In this document: piece by piece, positions 26,101 through 36,169 of the stretch
Position numbering within the stretch: position 1 is the first letter of the stretch
Layout of the letters: every line of letters starts with the position of its first letter
NCBI RefSeq assembly: GCF_040807025.1
Contig: NC_090943.1
Span: 125,859,400-125,923,399, forward strand
DNA: 64,000 nt
Direction of reading: 5' to 3'
From: Struthio camelus
Lineage: Eukaryota; Chordata; Aves; Struthioniformes; Struthionidae
Translations under genes and position numbers: made by a program
The notes under the pieces: generated by a model
Database searches by the model: none
Told to the model about the DNA's origin: nothing
Seen by the model: the letters and a program-made list of their open reading frames with translations, nothing else

Positions 26101-28563
26101 TAGAGTTTAATATTTTAAATGAATGCTAATAAAAAGAGCTTCTTAGCTAGACAGTGAAGAATTTAGATTCGTTACTGTTTTGTTCAACTCAAAATGCGGC
26201 TTCTATCCCATGCGCTAAGAAGTGATAAGACATTGTCTCATATATTTTGTGGATTCAGAGTTACTATTGACTTAAAAGAGCCTCTGAGACAACTGACCTG
26301 AAGATCTTCCAGGCTTTACAATAGCAAACACACTTTTATTCTCTTCACGTATCTCTTATTGGAACAAAGCACTCAGCTGACCAGTCTGCATTTGTAAAAA
26401 GCATAATGAAGACCTGAAGGCACTCATTCCCAGGAGCTGAGAAGCCTGTGTCCTGTGCTCTGCTCTCAGACAGGCTCTGAAGGGAAAGAACTGTGGCCTG
26501 TGTCATTTACAGCAGATATGAACCATTTAATAGGTGGACAAGTGAAGTCAGATTAATTTATCTTATTTAATTTGAGCCAGTACCTCTGACCTGCAATTTG
26601 ACTTGACTGACCACAGCGAATCTCTGGATATAAGACACAAGCATGGCTCTGTCTAGCAAGTATCACATAAGTCTCAGTAACAAGACAGAAGAGGATACGA
26701 GTCCTACTGGGCAGTCCCGAAGCAGATGTAAGCAAGGGTTTTATCACTTTGATCAGACAGATGTTTCAAGAGATGATTTCAGTTGGATGGTCTGAAATTA
26801 TTCAGAGGAGGTCTGGGAAAATACAGCAGGAGGATTTTTCAGAACAGTACCAGAAAATCTGCAAATTGCTAGAGGAAACCCAAAAGCACTTTAGGAAACA
26901 GATGATTTCTCCATTTGCATGGCTGGTGAAATATATACATCCAGAAAGAAACTGAAAGATAAAGAATCAAGAAAAGAAAAGCTTTTTTTTGGGGGGGGGG
27001 GGGAGAGGGGGGGAAACAGGTAGGATTTATTTGATGAGATGCAAGTCCAACTAAATGAAGTCCACAGAGGACAGAAAGTGGGAGTCAGACCAAGAATGGC
27101 TTTCGTTGTGCACTTGTAAGAGGAAATGTACTGATGTTAGATGTAAGACTGCGACAGTACTTGAAAAAGCTGGACAGATTTAAGCATCAGGAACAGCTGT
27201 TCTTTAGACAACGAAATTTGGTAGATATTTAGAAATATGCAACATAACCTGTGGTGCCCGTATTATAGCCAGCAAAATAAGATCTTCTCTCATGCAGGTC
27301 TTCACAAATCACTGAGTTCACTGTTGTATTTGCTGAACATAACATGCTGGGCGTAGAGCTCCTGCAGTTTGAGTGTTCTTAACCAGAAACGCCCATATTA
27401 TGTTCTGCAAGTCTATCACCTGTATATTTGCAGGACCTACCATACCTCCATCTCTTTTTATTGAAATGAAAGGAAAACTAATTAGCAAATATTCCATTTT
27501 CCTTCTTCTCTAGCATTCCTTATGCCTCATTCACTGCAATTCACAGTATTACTTGATGAGATTCACACCACCAGTTGACTTGCTGCAGGAAACAGAACAA
27601 ACATGCAGGCTAGAGCAGTGTATGAGAAGTCAGTTTTTTGCTTAGGAACAGCCCTCACCTGGCATAAGCCACAACTCTTTGAGTGTGTACTTTATTGCCT
27701 AACAATCTGCAGAGAAAAGCCAGATTCTTGGCTGTCAACATTAGTCTCGTGAAATCCACAGCAAAGGCAGGGTTCCAGAGGCTTGCCGTTTCCTCAGCCG
27801 TAGGTGCATTTTTCCTTTTTCTTTAAAGCAAGTTCAGAAAATGTAACTATGCATATTTTAATTGCAAGTTAATGCTCTTAACGCCAGGTTTTGTTTCAGG
27901 CTTGATCTTACTATGGCTTGAAGTTATGGAATGTCATTTATATTCTTTGCATTACCATAAACTTAGCCCAACGTTTCAGAAACACCTTTTAAATTTTTCT
28001 TCTGTCACAGTACCAACTTCAGATACTGGAAGCCTATTAAAGTATGTTAAGTACTCAGTTTGGTCTGAAGTCCAGGAGGAAATAGAAGTATCCAGCATCA
28101 CTAAAAACAAAAATCTAGTGCTGAGACCCACCAATCTGAGTTCCCCAGATCTCATAGTCCAGCAGCTTAGCTGGATAGAGATGTGCCAGTAGCCACTCAA
28201 GGCAATAATAGACCTATTGTTGCTGCCAGCCAAATTTGACTCCTTCAACAAAGTGACCATTTGTAACAATGCTGTGAGTCCTGAGTCAAACCTGAACTAA
28301 GCCATGAGTGCTTGAGGAGCACCAGCTTGCTGCTGGGGACTGTTCTGCTGAGCAGAGAAAAAGGGATCTACTTGTGCGTCCTGTTCACCTCTCCCGGAAA
28401 AGGGAAGTCAAAAGCTACCAAATACCCATCAGCCTCTTGAATTTTCAAACCAATTACAGCCAGTATTTTGATCAGTCAGTGAGTTACATCATGACTACCG
28501 AAGCTTTAGTTATACCTTTTCCTGAATAAGTAGAAGTCTAAGGAAATGTCTTGAAGCTTAGTC
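11111..28563. other. Gene-poor interval between FABP12 and the inverted FABP relic
   Basis: About 17 kb without a recognisable exon on either strand. All open frames are short and lack known domains or flanking splice patterns. Notable items are an imperfect repeated segment at 13330-13351 and 13359-13380 (CCAGAAAATGATT followed by A and CTTGCC variants), a slightly CpG-richer patch at about 21995-22240, a poly(A) run at 22427-22440, somewhat GC-richer DNA around 24720-25330 and a G-run at 26991-27013. Regulatory elements may be present but cannot be told from the sequence alone. Confidence 0.6.
26991..27013 (+). repeat. Long G-run with quadruplex potential
   Basis: Thirteen consecutive G, a short AGA spacer and seven more G, directly after an eight-T run. 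The sequence alone allows G-quadruplex formation on the plus strand. It is also a place where assemblies commonly miscount bases. Confidence 0.85.
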
Positions 28564-28739
28564 GGAAAGGAAAGGAAAGGAAAGGAAAGGAAAGGAAAGG
28601 AAAGGAAAGGAAAGGAAAGGAAAGGAAAGGAAAGGAAAGGAAAGGAAAGGAAAGGAAAGGAAAGGAAAGGAAAGGAAAGGAAAGGAAAGGAAAGGAAAGG
28701 AAAGGAAAGGAAAGGAAAGGAAAGGAAAGGAAAGGAAAA
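28564..28739. repeat. (GGAAA)n pentanucleotide array, about 35 copies
   Basis: An essentially perfect tandem array of GGAAA over about 176 bases, broken only by one extra A at its right end. It is pure purine on the plus strand and pure pyrimidine on the minus strand. Both strands give artefactual open frames (Lys-Gly-Lys-Glu-Arg repeats and Phe/Leu/Ser/Pro repeats) that are not genes. The low divergence implies recent expansion and probable length polymorphism. Confidence 0.97.
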
Positions 28740-29562
28740 GTACCAAGCTGGAGAGCAGAGTTGGGCTTTTCTTTACCTGTTCCTGTCTGCTCTCCAGCAT
28801 TAGCTCACCCTTTCTGAAACTAGCCTTGAGCCTTAGATCACATTCCCACTCTGATATCTAGTTAGACAGCTAATATAAAAACCTTTCACTAGTTCTAAGT
28901 TACAGCAGTACCAAAATACTGTCACATCATTCCTCCTTCCTGGCACGAGGGAGTCACTATAGCTCATCTTCTTAGCAGATTTTACTGTGTCTGAAAAGTA
29001 AACTTGCCATGAAATCACACTTGCTTCTCTGCCTAGGGGAAAATCTCTATTTTTGACAAAATTTCAGTAATATATATATTTTTTCTTACTATAAATATTG
29101 GCGTGTATGCCAATAGTAACCCTGCACAGGGAGCAAGTTCCTTTTAAGAAAGTTTTCAACAGAAGTCATTATCAACAGGCTAGTAGTCTACTGCAGCATG
29201 AGGGGTGGAACTGAGTACTGATGTCTTTTTACCTTTTAATCCAAGAGGGAAGATGAGCCAGATCTTTCTCCAGAGTAGCAGGACTAGATAGATAACTGCT
29301 TAGGCCCAAAACACTGCTGCTCATTGGTACTCAGGAGTTTGATAGCTATAGTAGTCTAAGGAGTTGTACACAATTGCCCTTGTGAGGCGAGGAGAAACCA
29401 GAGAAAGAAACTTCTATTTAACCAGAGCATTGCTAGTATTCATAACTATGATTTGTTAATTCATGTTTTCACATTTGAGAGGGCCCCTTTATGACGAGTT
29501 TACCTTGCCAGACCTTCCTCACTATGTGGGACCCTCATCAGCTTCCCTTCCCCCATTCTCAC

Positions 29563-29735
29563 CTTGTTTAACCTCTTATTTGCTGTGGTTTCTTCAAACT
29601 CCTCTCTCGTTTTGAAGGAGATGTCTACAGTTCTGAAGATACTCTTGCTTTTGATGGTTATTAGATTCCCATAAGAGCTGATGACACAGCACTGTTTAGC
29701 CAAGCTGCCCAGCTTCCTGCTGGCCAAAGACACTC
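29563..29735 (-). pseudogene. Inverted FABP relic, intact exon 2
   Basis: Exactly 173 bases between a clean acceptor (CTTGCAG) and donor (GTGAGA). It encodes 58 residues, including the split Gly, without a stop: it opens GVSLASRKLGSLAK, continues NLITIKSKSIF and DISFK, and ends with REEFEETTANKR. Odd substitutions for a functional FABP are CC in place of the usual hydrophobic/charged pair after LAKQ, and loss of the DDRK-type turn. Confidence 0.88.
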
Positions 29736-30434
29736 CTGCAAGTCCCATAAATCCCGGTTTGCCTAGGTTTCCAGGCTCACAGGCAGCACTGGTTTCTTCA
29801 TGTCTATTTAGTACTCCAGTTCTTACTAGCAACATTATATTACTCAAGACCTGTGCCTCAAGAGCAGGTGGGGTTTATATCAGATGCTGTCAATGCCACA
29901 AGCTTATCTCTCGTCACAGGAAGTTTATCTCAAGGGAGACGAGACCATAAGTAGAATTCCTAAATATGAGCGAGTCCATGAGCTGGCTCACAGATAAGTG
30001 CTTGCTTTGAACTAAACAAGCAAGTCAGCCCAGAAGCTGGTTTTTTTCAGCTTGCAGTTTTGAGTCAGCATGTTTGCAAGTCATCTCCAAATAGTTCAGA
30101 TTCACTCTAAATAGGTGTAAGTAATTGATTGCCTAGGGAGAGTAGTGAGCTTGTCTGTTCTAAATTGATTTGCATGGAGCAGGTACTTCACCTCTCTCCC
30201 AAGAAACCCTTTCCAGCAGCACAAGAGTTGCAGGCAGCTGTGTACACCAAAGGAAAACCATTTCATGCTTTCAGGCCAAGGTTTTGAATATAAAAACCTT
30301 ATTTCCCCTCCAAAGAAATGAATGCTAATAGCAGTAAACGGCACCCAGTTCCCCAGAGGCAAGAGAAGTAAGTGCAGGAATTGAGCTCAGCAAGATCACA
30401 TCCTTTCTATCTGAGGCACTACCGCATTCCTCAC

Positions 30435-30510
30435 CTAATTCTTTCAAGTAGTCATTGTATTTTTCTGGATTTGAGTTTTCAAATTCCTACAGACTGCTCT
30501 GCTCACACAT
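30435..30510 (-). pseudogene. Inverted FABP relic, exon 1 with stop
   Basis: This is 76 bases, against the canonical 73. It reads MCEQSSL, stop (TAG), then EFENSNPEKYNDYLKEL and the first base of the split Gly codon, with donor GTGAGG. The stop aligns with the conserved Trp of GTW (TGG to TAG is one change). One codon is lost before it and two are gained after it relative to FABP4. The YNDYLKEL end matches the FABP signature region FEDYMKEL. Confidence 0.78.
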
Positions 30511-30591
30511 GGTTCAGTGTTTCTCAAGCCAATAATCCCAAGTAATAAACAAGATAATAACACAAACTTCAGGGCCCCCCCAGAGTTTTCT

Positions 30592-30676
30592 TTTAAAGAG
30601 GACCTCAGCATGTCTCCCTCCTCTTCTCCTCTTACCTCTGAGAAAACCGACAAAGAAAGGCATCAGGGACTCCAAT
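30592..30676 (-). promoter_or_regulatory. Relic promoter of the inverted FABP
   Basis: On the minus strand the ten bases TCTTTAAAAG lie about 87 bases upstream of the relic ATG, and an inverted CCAAT box (ATTGG, 30672-30676) lies further upstream. The same ten bases form the TATA-like box of PMP2 (42281-42290), and FABP4 has TTTAAA at a similar distance from its ATG. The spacing to the CCAAT box is longer here (about 79 bases) than in FABP4 and PMP2 (36-38). Activity is unknown. Confidence 0.4.
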
Positions 30677-30879
30677 AATTACAAAATTATTTTATTTCTT
30701 TTAGGATTAACTCCAAGTCAGTAGATGTATAAAAATCCAAAAAGAATGGACCAAATTTAAGATTTAGCCATTCCAGCAAAAAGTAGAATTGAAAAAGTCA
30801 TTTTCCCCACAAAGAGTCTGTAAACTTAAAGGGATGAGAAGATACCTAGTCATACATATACATACATATTCAGGCCTTG

Positions 30880-31562
30880 TAGCCATACAGGCTGGGAACT
30901 GACTGGATGGGGAGCTGCTCTTCAGAAAAGGCCCTGAAAGTCTTGGTGGACAGCAAGCCAAGCCCTGCCAGAGTAGGAGGCCAACAGCATCCTGGGCTGT
31001 ATGATCAAGACCACAGCCAGTAGGTCAAGGGAAGTGATTACTCCTTTTGCTTGACGCTTATTTGGCCATATGTAAAATACTACATCCAGTTTGGGTCCCC
31101 AATACAGAAAGGCAGTGATAAACTGGAGCAAGTTCAGTGGAGACCACCAAGCCAGTTGGGCTAGAGCACTTGACCTGTGTGGAGAGGCTGCAGAAGCTGG
31201 GCCTGTTCACCCTGGAGAAGAGACGGCTTCAGGGTAACCCAACAGCAGCCTCCCAGTGCCTCAAGAAGTCAGATCCAGGCTCTTCGCAGCAGTGCTTGGT
31301 GGGAGGGTGAGAGACAACAGGCATAAATTGAAACAAGAGAGGTTCAGACTAGCTATAAGGATACCCTTTCCACAACAGTCAGTCAGGCAGTGGCATAGGT
31401 AGCCCCAAGAGGTTGTGCCATCTCCATCTTTGGAAGTTCTCAAGACACAACTGGACAAAGTTGTGAGCAACCTGGTCTGAGCTCAGAGCCGACCATGCTT
31501 GAGCAGGAGGTTGGACTGGAGACTTCTCAAGGTCCCTTCTCACCTGGATTATCATATGAGTC
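30880..31562 (+). mobile_element. CR1 LINE, 5'-truncated, plus strand
   Basis: Contains the characteristic CR1 3' ORF2 and tail phrases: GGCCAACAGCATCCTGG near 31010, GGGAAGTGATTACTCC near 31035, CACCCTGGAGAAGAGACGG near 31210, GGTTCAGACTAGCTATAAGG near 31340, CTTTGGAAGTTCTCAAGACA near 31430, and GGTTGGACTGGAGACTTCTCAAGGTCCCTTCT near 31510 (given here in pieces of one run). It ends near ATTATCATATGAGTCTG, a degraded CR1 terminal repeat. CR1 is the dominant avian LINE, so this supports a bird source. It lies between the inverted FABP relic and FABP4. Confidence 0.88.
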
Positions 31563-31944
31563 TGTATTAATAATTTCTTTAACATTGTTACTTCCAAGGT
31601 CAACAACCCCCCAGATATGTGTACCAACATGATCCACTGAGGAAATCCACTTAAAGGGGAATGCAGGGGTTGGAGTGCGTACTTATTAGCTACTTTTTGC
31701 CAGAATAGCATGTGACAGCCAGAAATAAAGTCCAAGAGACAGCTTCGCTGCTTTCTGGTACAGTTTTTGTGAACTGAGCTATGACATGTCTTAGAGGACC
31801 ACTTAAAGCGGGACCCTGTTATGCTGGGTTTGTCTCAAATAAATAGATTGCTGCCTGAAGAGTGCAAACGGAAAGTAAATGACATGTGCAGAGTCAACAC
31901 CAGTACCTAGCTTGATGACAGAACTAGTCATAATGCTAGTTATT

Positions 31945-31957
31945 GGGACAAAGGTCT
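31945..31957 (+). promoter_or_regulatory. Possible DR1-like (PPAR/RXR) half-site pair
   Basis: GGGACA-A-AGGTCT resembles a direct repeat with one-base spacing (consensus AGGTCA-N-AGGTCA), with three mismatches over twelve positions. It lies about 740 bases upstream of the FABP4 ATG. Mammalian FABP4 is a known PPAR-gamma target, through an enhancer about 5 kb upstream. A match of this quality is expected by chance, so it is only a candidate. Confidence 0.2.
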
Positions 31958-32214
31958 TCAAAAAGCGCACCAGCAAAAGGGAAAGAAATCATCTGTTTTT
32001 TGCTTTATCTAGTTTTTACAGAACCATATATCCCCTCTGCAGCACAGAAAAGCAGAATAAAACCTATTGGTCAATTGGTTCAGCTGGGGTAACACTGAAG
32101 GAGATCCCAGTCAAAGAAACCGCTTTATTCCCTTAATTCTTTCCCACTCCACAGCCTTTCTTCTGAAAACCACTTCTTCCCCTAATGTTGTCCATCTCTA
32201 GATAAAGTCTCTGA

Positions 32215-32285
32215 CTGCAGTGGTGCAGAAAGCAATTTAAATGATTGTCATGATCCCTTCTGGTCTTACAGTCTAGGAATTTAGC
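32215..32285 (+). mobile_element. Short CR1-like 3' fragment upstream of FABP4
   Basis: The stretch ATGATTGTCATGATCCCTT followed by CTGGTCTTACAGTCTAGGAA resembles the 3' end common to older CR1 elements (GATGATCACAATGGTCCCTTCTGGCC then AATCTATGAAT). Only about 70 bases are recognisable. It ends about 280 bases upstream of the FABP4 CCAAT box. Confidence 0.4.
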
Positions 32286-32564
32286 TGCATTCACTTTATA
32301 TAGAGAGAGGAGTGAAATGGAAAGAATGGTATGGGAGAGAACACAACCCTCTGTGGGTTGAGCTTACCTTTTTCTTCCCAAAGGAAATATGACATTAATA
32401 TTTGTCTTCAATGCAGAGTGTTATTGAATGATAAAAATAATTGAATAAAAACAAGAGAGTGATCTTTGTGCTAGTAAGGGCATATGAATAATAACACTAT
32501 GACCTACTGGCAAAGGAGGGGCAGAGAGAGGAAGGAAAACATTGGGCACTGGGACTCCCTCTTC

Positions 32565-32608
32565 ATTGGTCATCCTCGAGCATCATGTGGCCAAGGTTCC
32601 TTTTTAAA
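32565..32608 (+). promoter_or_regulatory. FABP4: FABP4 core promoter elements
   Basis: An inverted CCAAT box (ATTGG, 32565-32569) and a TATA-like TTTTTAAAGA (TTTAAA at 32603-32608) precede the ATG by 133 and 95 bases. Transcription would be expected to start about 30 bases past the TATA-like box, near 32632, leaving a 5' leader of about 65 bases. PMP2 has the same pair with nearly the same spacing. The start site is inferred, not seen. Confidence 0.6.
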
Positions 32609-32697
32609 GATAACTCCTGGTCTCCTGGAGCTCATACTACTCTGCTGTCCTGTAATTCTGCCTGATCCCGTGGAAGACTGCTATCCAGCCTGACAGA

Positions 32698-35508
32698 ATG
32701 TGTGACCAATTTGTGGGCACCTGGAAGCTCCTTTCTAGTGAAAACTTTGAGGACTATATGAAAGAGCTAGGTGAGAAATATTATTTGGAGTTATTCTGGG
32801 CCAGGGAAGGAATGCTGAATATGAACTTTACTTGCTTTTCCTAGCTATTCTTTTTACCAAGAGCTTTTTAGTTCAACTAGTTTAATTAGACAGTCTTAAA
32901 CTGGAGAATTTGGCTGTTTGGACGAGTGGTGTCAAATTCCTATAACAGAAAAACCTTGATTGGGAGGAGTAGTTTCAGGTAAGCCAAGCCTATGCATGCT
33001 TACTTAGCAGTGCTATTAAGGAAGTAAAACACATCACTGCAATATTTTGTATGGATTTACTTTTATCTTTTGGAGATGCAAAGTAGTATAATGCTAAAAT
33101 ACAGCACACTTCACCATGTCTAAACATGTTTGTATTGCTATTGGACTAGGAGACAGACTAATTGTCTTGGCTACTATAGAGAATGAGGCATAGTTGCCTC
33201 CAGTGTATACTAACATAGGAAATTGCATGGATTCCAGAATAGATACCTGGAAAAGACTTCAGGGATAACACTTTTATCTACAGGTGTAGGCTTCTTGTTT
33301 TGAATTAAAACTGAGCCTTAAAGGGTTTCTACTTTCTTGTAGGGTAAGGGAGGTATGGGGAAACTTGCACCAATTGGATCAATACATGCTAAAAAGTTGG
33401 CTTTTTGTTTAGAGATTAAATTCTGCTCACTGAGACTTCTCCAGCATTCAGACAGCTTTCAGTGAGACTCTTGTACTCTTAATCTTTACCCCAGATTTTA
33501 GTCAGGGCACAAGCATTGCCAGTTATTTCTTAATCATTTCTTTTTTTTCAGCCTAGCCAGAGATAAATATATCTGTAATTTAAGTGATGTTTTTGTTTGA
33601 TTGGTTGGTTGGTTTTGTGGCTTAGAAGATCTCATATACTTCTGCTTATTTACTTTTAGATATCACTATAGTGAAAGATAGCGTAAAATTGATTACAGTT
33701 ATTTGGAAGAAGACAATATGCAAATACCAGGCATTAAAATCTTGTCTCAAGCTTCATAATATTACTTTTGTTGTTCTGATAATGATAAAGGGGAGAATAT
33801 CCTCACTTCATCCCACCTGGCTAGGTCCATAAAAGGACCAACAAATTAGATGTTTCAAAGGAACCTCTGCAACACAGATTTAATAAAAATTTAAGAAAGT
33901 AAATGGGAGTTCAGTGTTGGTCCTTTTTTTCCACAAATGAGAGAGAAAAACACTAAATAAATATAAGAATTTCATAATGCCCCGTCTTATTTACAGGTGT
34001 GGGGTTTGCCACCAGAAAAATGGCTGGTGTGGCCAAACCCAATGTAACTATCAGCATCAATGGGGATGTGATAACTCTCAAAACAGAAAGCACCTTCAAA
34101 AATACAGAGATCTCTTTCAAGTTGGGTGAAGAGTTTGATGAAACCACAGCAGATGACAGAAAAACAAAGGTGAGTCCAGAAGCGTCATTCTTTCTCTCAA
34201 AAAGGATGTGGAAGTAGGAGGAAGTAGTTGTGATTTTGACATCCGCTGTAGAAATGCTCCTTTAAAAGGTGGGAGCACCAAGAATGTTCTGTAGACTGTT
34301 TGGTCCCCTGCACTTCAGTGCTGTTTGGACATAGAAACAATCTTCTCTTTAGGCTGAATGGCCCTGACGAAATAGCCACACTTTGATTTTTTTCTTTGGC
34401 AGAACATCATAACCCTAGATAATGGCTCACTGAACCAGGTGCAGAAGTGGGATGGAAAAGAGACTATAATAAAGAGAAAAGTGGTGGATGGGAACCTCGT
34501 GGTGGTGAGTTCATTTTTGTTGTCCAGTCACTGAATCCATTATGCAGAATCCTTTTTCTGGTAAATGTATTCTACCATATTCAAATGGAAAGATTGAAAG
34601 CATCTGAAAAGACTGTGCACTTATTCTGTGCACTTACTCAGCAAGAAGTTTCTCTGAACAAGTCAGGAGCAAGTATTTATACTGAAACAGTGTTAACATT
34701 TACAGGTGGAAAGGCATGAAGATGCCTGTTTTCCTTAGCACGAGATGGTTAGGAAAGAGTTGCAAGGAAAACCAATGTCATTGTGAGGGAAATTCTTACA
34801 CAGCAGAATCTTAAAGTCCATCACAATATGCAGGAAACATTAACAAAGCCTATGGTAAATGTGCCTGCTCTGTGCTGATGCAAAACATTCCTTCTGTTTG
34901 TCTCTGGTAGAGACTCAGCAGCAATCTATGAGAACTGTACTATGGATCACAAATAAATGTGTCAATAATATGATATCATTGCAAAAAAAAAAAAAAAAAA
35001 GAATGCTATGTCTGAGTTGTGTTAGTTGCTATTATCTAGTCAGAAACAGAAGGCAACTAACTGTTGTGCTTGATTTAGTGCCAGCGAGGCCTAGGTACTT
35101 GTTTGGGGTTTCCCAGCACTGCTCTACAGTTTTTGGAAAAGACATGCACACTTTGAAGAATCTGGGAGGGAACTAGCAGAGTGTTCATAATGGTAACTAA
35201 GATTCCTATATGCTACAAAAGGAAAAATGTATATAGAATTCCAAAGAGCGCTACCCTAGAGAAAAAGACGTGCTCACAAATTTAATATTTAAATGTCTTT
35301 GGATAAAGTCCAGAGGAGAACAAAGAGAAATAGTTTTTAATAACAGTTAGGAAAGGCTGAAGAAAATAAGGTTTGATCTAACGGAAAAATAGAGGAGGGT
35401 AGAGCCTAACATGTAGAAGCTGATACCAACAGCTGCAGGCCTGAAAGATCTGTAGGACTCTGTGTGTGCATGCGTGTGTGCGTGCACGTGCGTGTGTGCG
35501 TGTGTGCA

Positions 35509-35550
<42 letters not shown>

Positions 35551-35990
35551 AGTGGGTGCACATGTGAAACAAGCCACAGCTACAAAAAGTAAAAGGAAGA
35601 AAAGGCAAATACCTGGCTCCAGAGTCCAATTACCCCCCACAGAAGTCCTAGAAGCCTTCTTCAGAGGCTTTTAAAAGGAGACTAGGCATTTCCTTGGGAA
35701 TGGGATGACTGAAACAGTGCTTTGATGTTCTTTCAGTCTTGTGTTTCTAGGAAACATTTTTGACTTTTGTTTCTAAAGCTCTCAGACTTGAGTTTCATTG
35801 TTCTGGCAATTGGTTTTAAAGGAGGAGCAATGCAAACACTTTCCAGTACCGGTTGCCAATGGAAAAATAATTCTCTACCTTCTGACTAACAAATACTCAG
35901 TGAGAGTTAAGAGCTGGTTAAATGTACCTTTCTTCCTAGGAATGCACCATGAATAATGTTACCTGCAAAAGAGTTTATGAAAAAGCATGA
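32698..35990 (+). CDS. FABP4: Fatty-acid-binding protein 4 (adipocyte FABP, aP2)
   Basis: Four coding exons: 32698-32770, 33997-34169, 34403-34504 and 35940-35990 (73, 173, 102 and 51 bases; introns 1226, 233 and 1435, all GT-AG; phases 1, 0, 0), giving 132 residues. It starts [20 protein letters not shown], which contains the FABP signature, and ends [12 protein letters not shown]. The fold is a ten-stranded beta-barrel with a helix-turn-helix lid. Fatty-acid carboxylate ligands R107, R127 and Y129 are present, as are the residues assigned in mammals to the conformational nuclear-localisation surface (K22, R31, K32) and nuclear export (L67, L87, L92). The family shuttles long-chain fatty acids in adipocyte and macrophage cytosol and delivers ligand to PPAR-gamma. 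PMP2 lies 6.4 kb downstream on the same strand. Calling FABP4 instead of FABP9 rests on the MCD start, [15 protein letters not shown] and position. No damage was seen. Confidence 0.97.
34952..35000 (+). repeat. A18 tract preceded by AATAAA in FABP4 intron 3
   Basis: AATAAA (34952-34957) is followed 25 bases later by 18 uninterrupted A (34983-35000). That arrangement is the usual 3' end of a retro-inserted transcript. I cannot identify a source transcript upstream or a target-site duplication, so a simple A-run near a chance hexamer is equally possible. Confidence 0.35.
35461..35547. repeat. (GT)n microsatellite in FABP4 intron 3
   Basis: About 87 bases of alternating purine-pyrimidine, with GC steps and CATG interruptions in the left half and a pure GT run on the right. 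It lies about 390 bases before the FABP4 last exon. Such tracts can adopt left-handed DNA and are often length-polymorphic. Confidence 0.95.
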
Positions 35991-36142
35991 AGAAGCCATC
36001 ATCACACTGGACTAATGGTTAAAGCTGTAGGAAAAACATCTTAGCTGAAGGAGAAAAGCTTCATAAATACATTTTAAAGAGAACTATACTTTTTACAGCT
36101 ATATCCCAGAACGATTTTATGTGGTCTAAATTGTGGCTATTC

Positions 36143-36148
36143 AATAAA
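36143..36148 (+). terminator. FABP4: FABP4 polyadenylation signal
   Basis: Canonical AATAAA 152 bases past the FABP4 stop codon, followed by T- and GT-rich sequence (TTGTTTTGC, then TGTGCTTGTGCTGG). Cleavage is expected near 36165. Confidence 0.85.
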
Positions 36149-36169
36149 TTGTTTTGCTTTCTACCTGTG

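Larger units (their letters stand above)
29563..30510 (-). pseudogene. Inverted FABP paralogue relic (exons 1 and 2 found)
   Basis: A minus-strand FABP gene remnant lies head-to-head with FABP4. Exon 1 (30435-30510) starts MCEQ, has an in-frame TAG at the position of the conserved Trp, and ends EKYNDYLKEL plus a split G and GTGAGG donor. Exon 2 (29563-29735) is exactly 173 bases with TTGCAG acceptor and AAG/GTGAGA donor, and is fully open. The intron is 699 bases, with phase 1 as in all FABPs. Exons 3 (102 bases) and 4 (51 bases) were searched for at lower coordinates and not recognised. The MC start resembles FABP4 and PMP2, while ASRKLG and ITIKSKSIF in exon 2 resemble FABP12. It may be an inverted duplicate of FABP12 or a separate lost paralogue. 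The FABP12 relic at 5558-11110 shows it is not simply the original FABP12. A functional gene using another start is unlikely but not excluded. Confidence 0.8.

Noticed and set aside
27430-27540. Minus-strand ATAAAAAGAGATGG with GGTATGGTAG, considered as exon 3 of the inverted FABP relic
   Set aside because: Upstream sequence shows no VTL, VQKW or DGKE correspondence and has stops in the needed frame, so it is judged a chance match.
28551-28817. Open frames with Lys-Gly-Lys-Glu-Arg repeats (plus) and Phe-Leu-Ser-Pro repeats (minus)
   Set aside because: Both are direct translations of the GGAAA array, with no gene context.
35347-35674. Cys-Val and Thr-His repeat open frames on both strands
   Set aside because: Translations of the GT microsatellite inside FABP4 intron 3.
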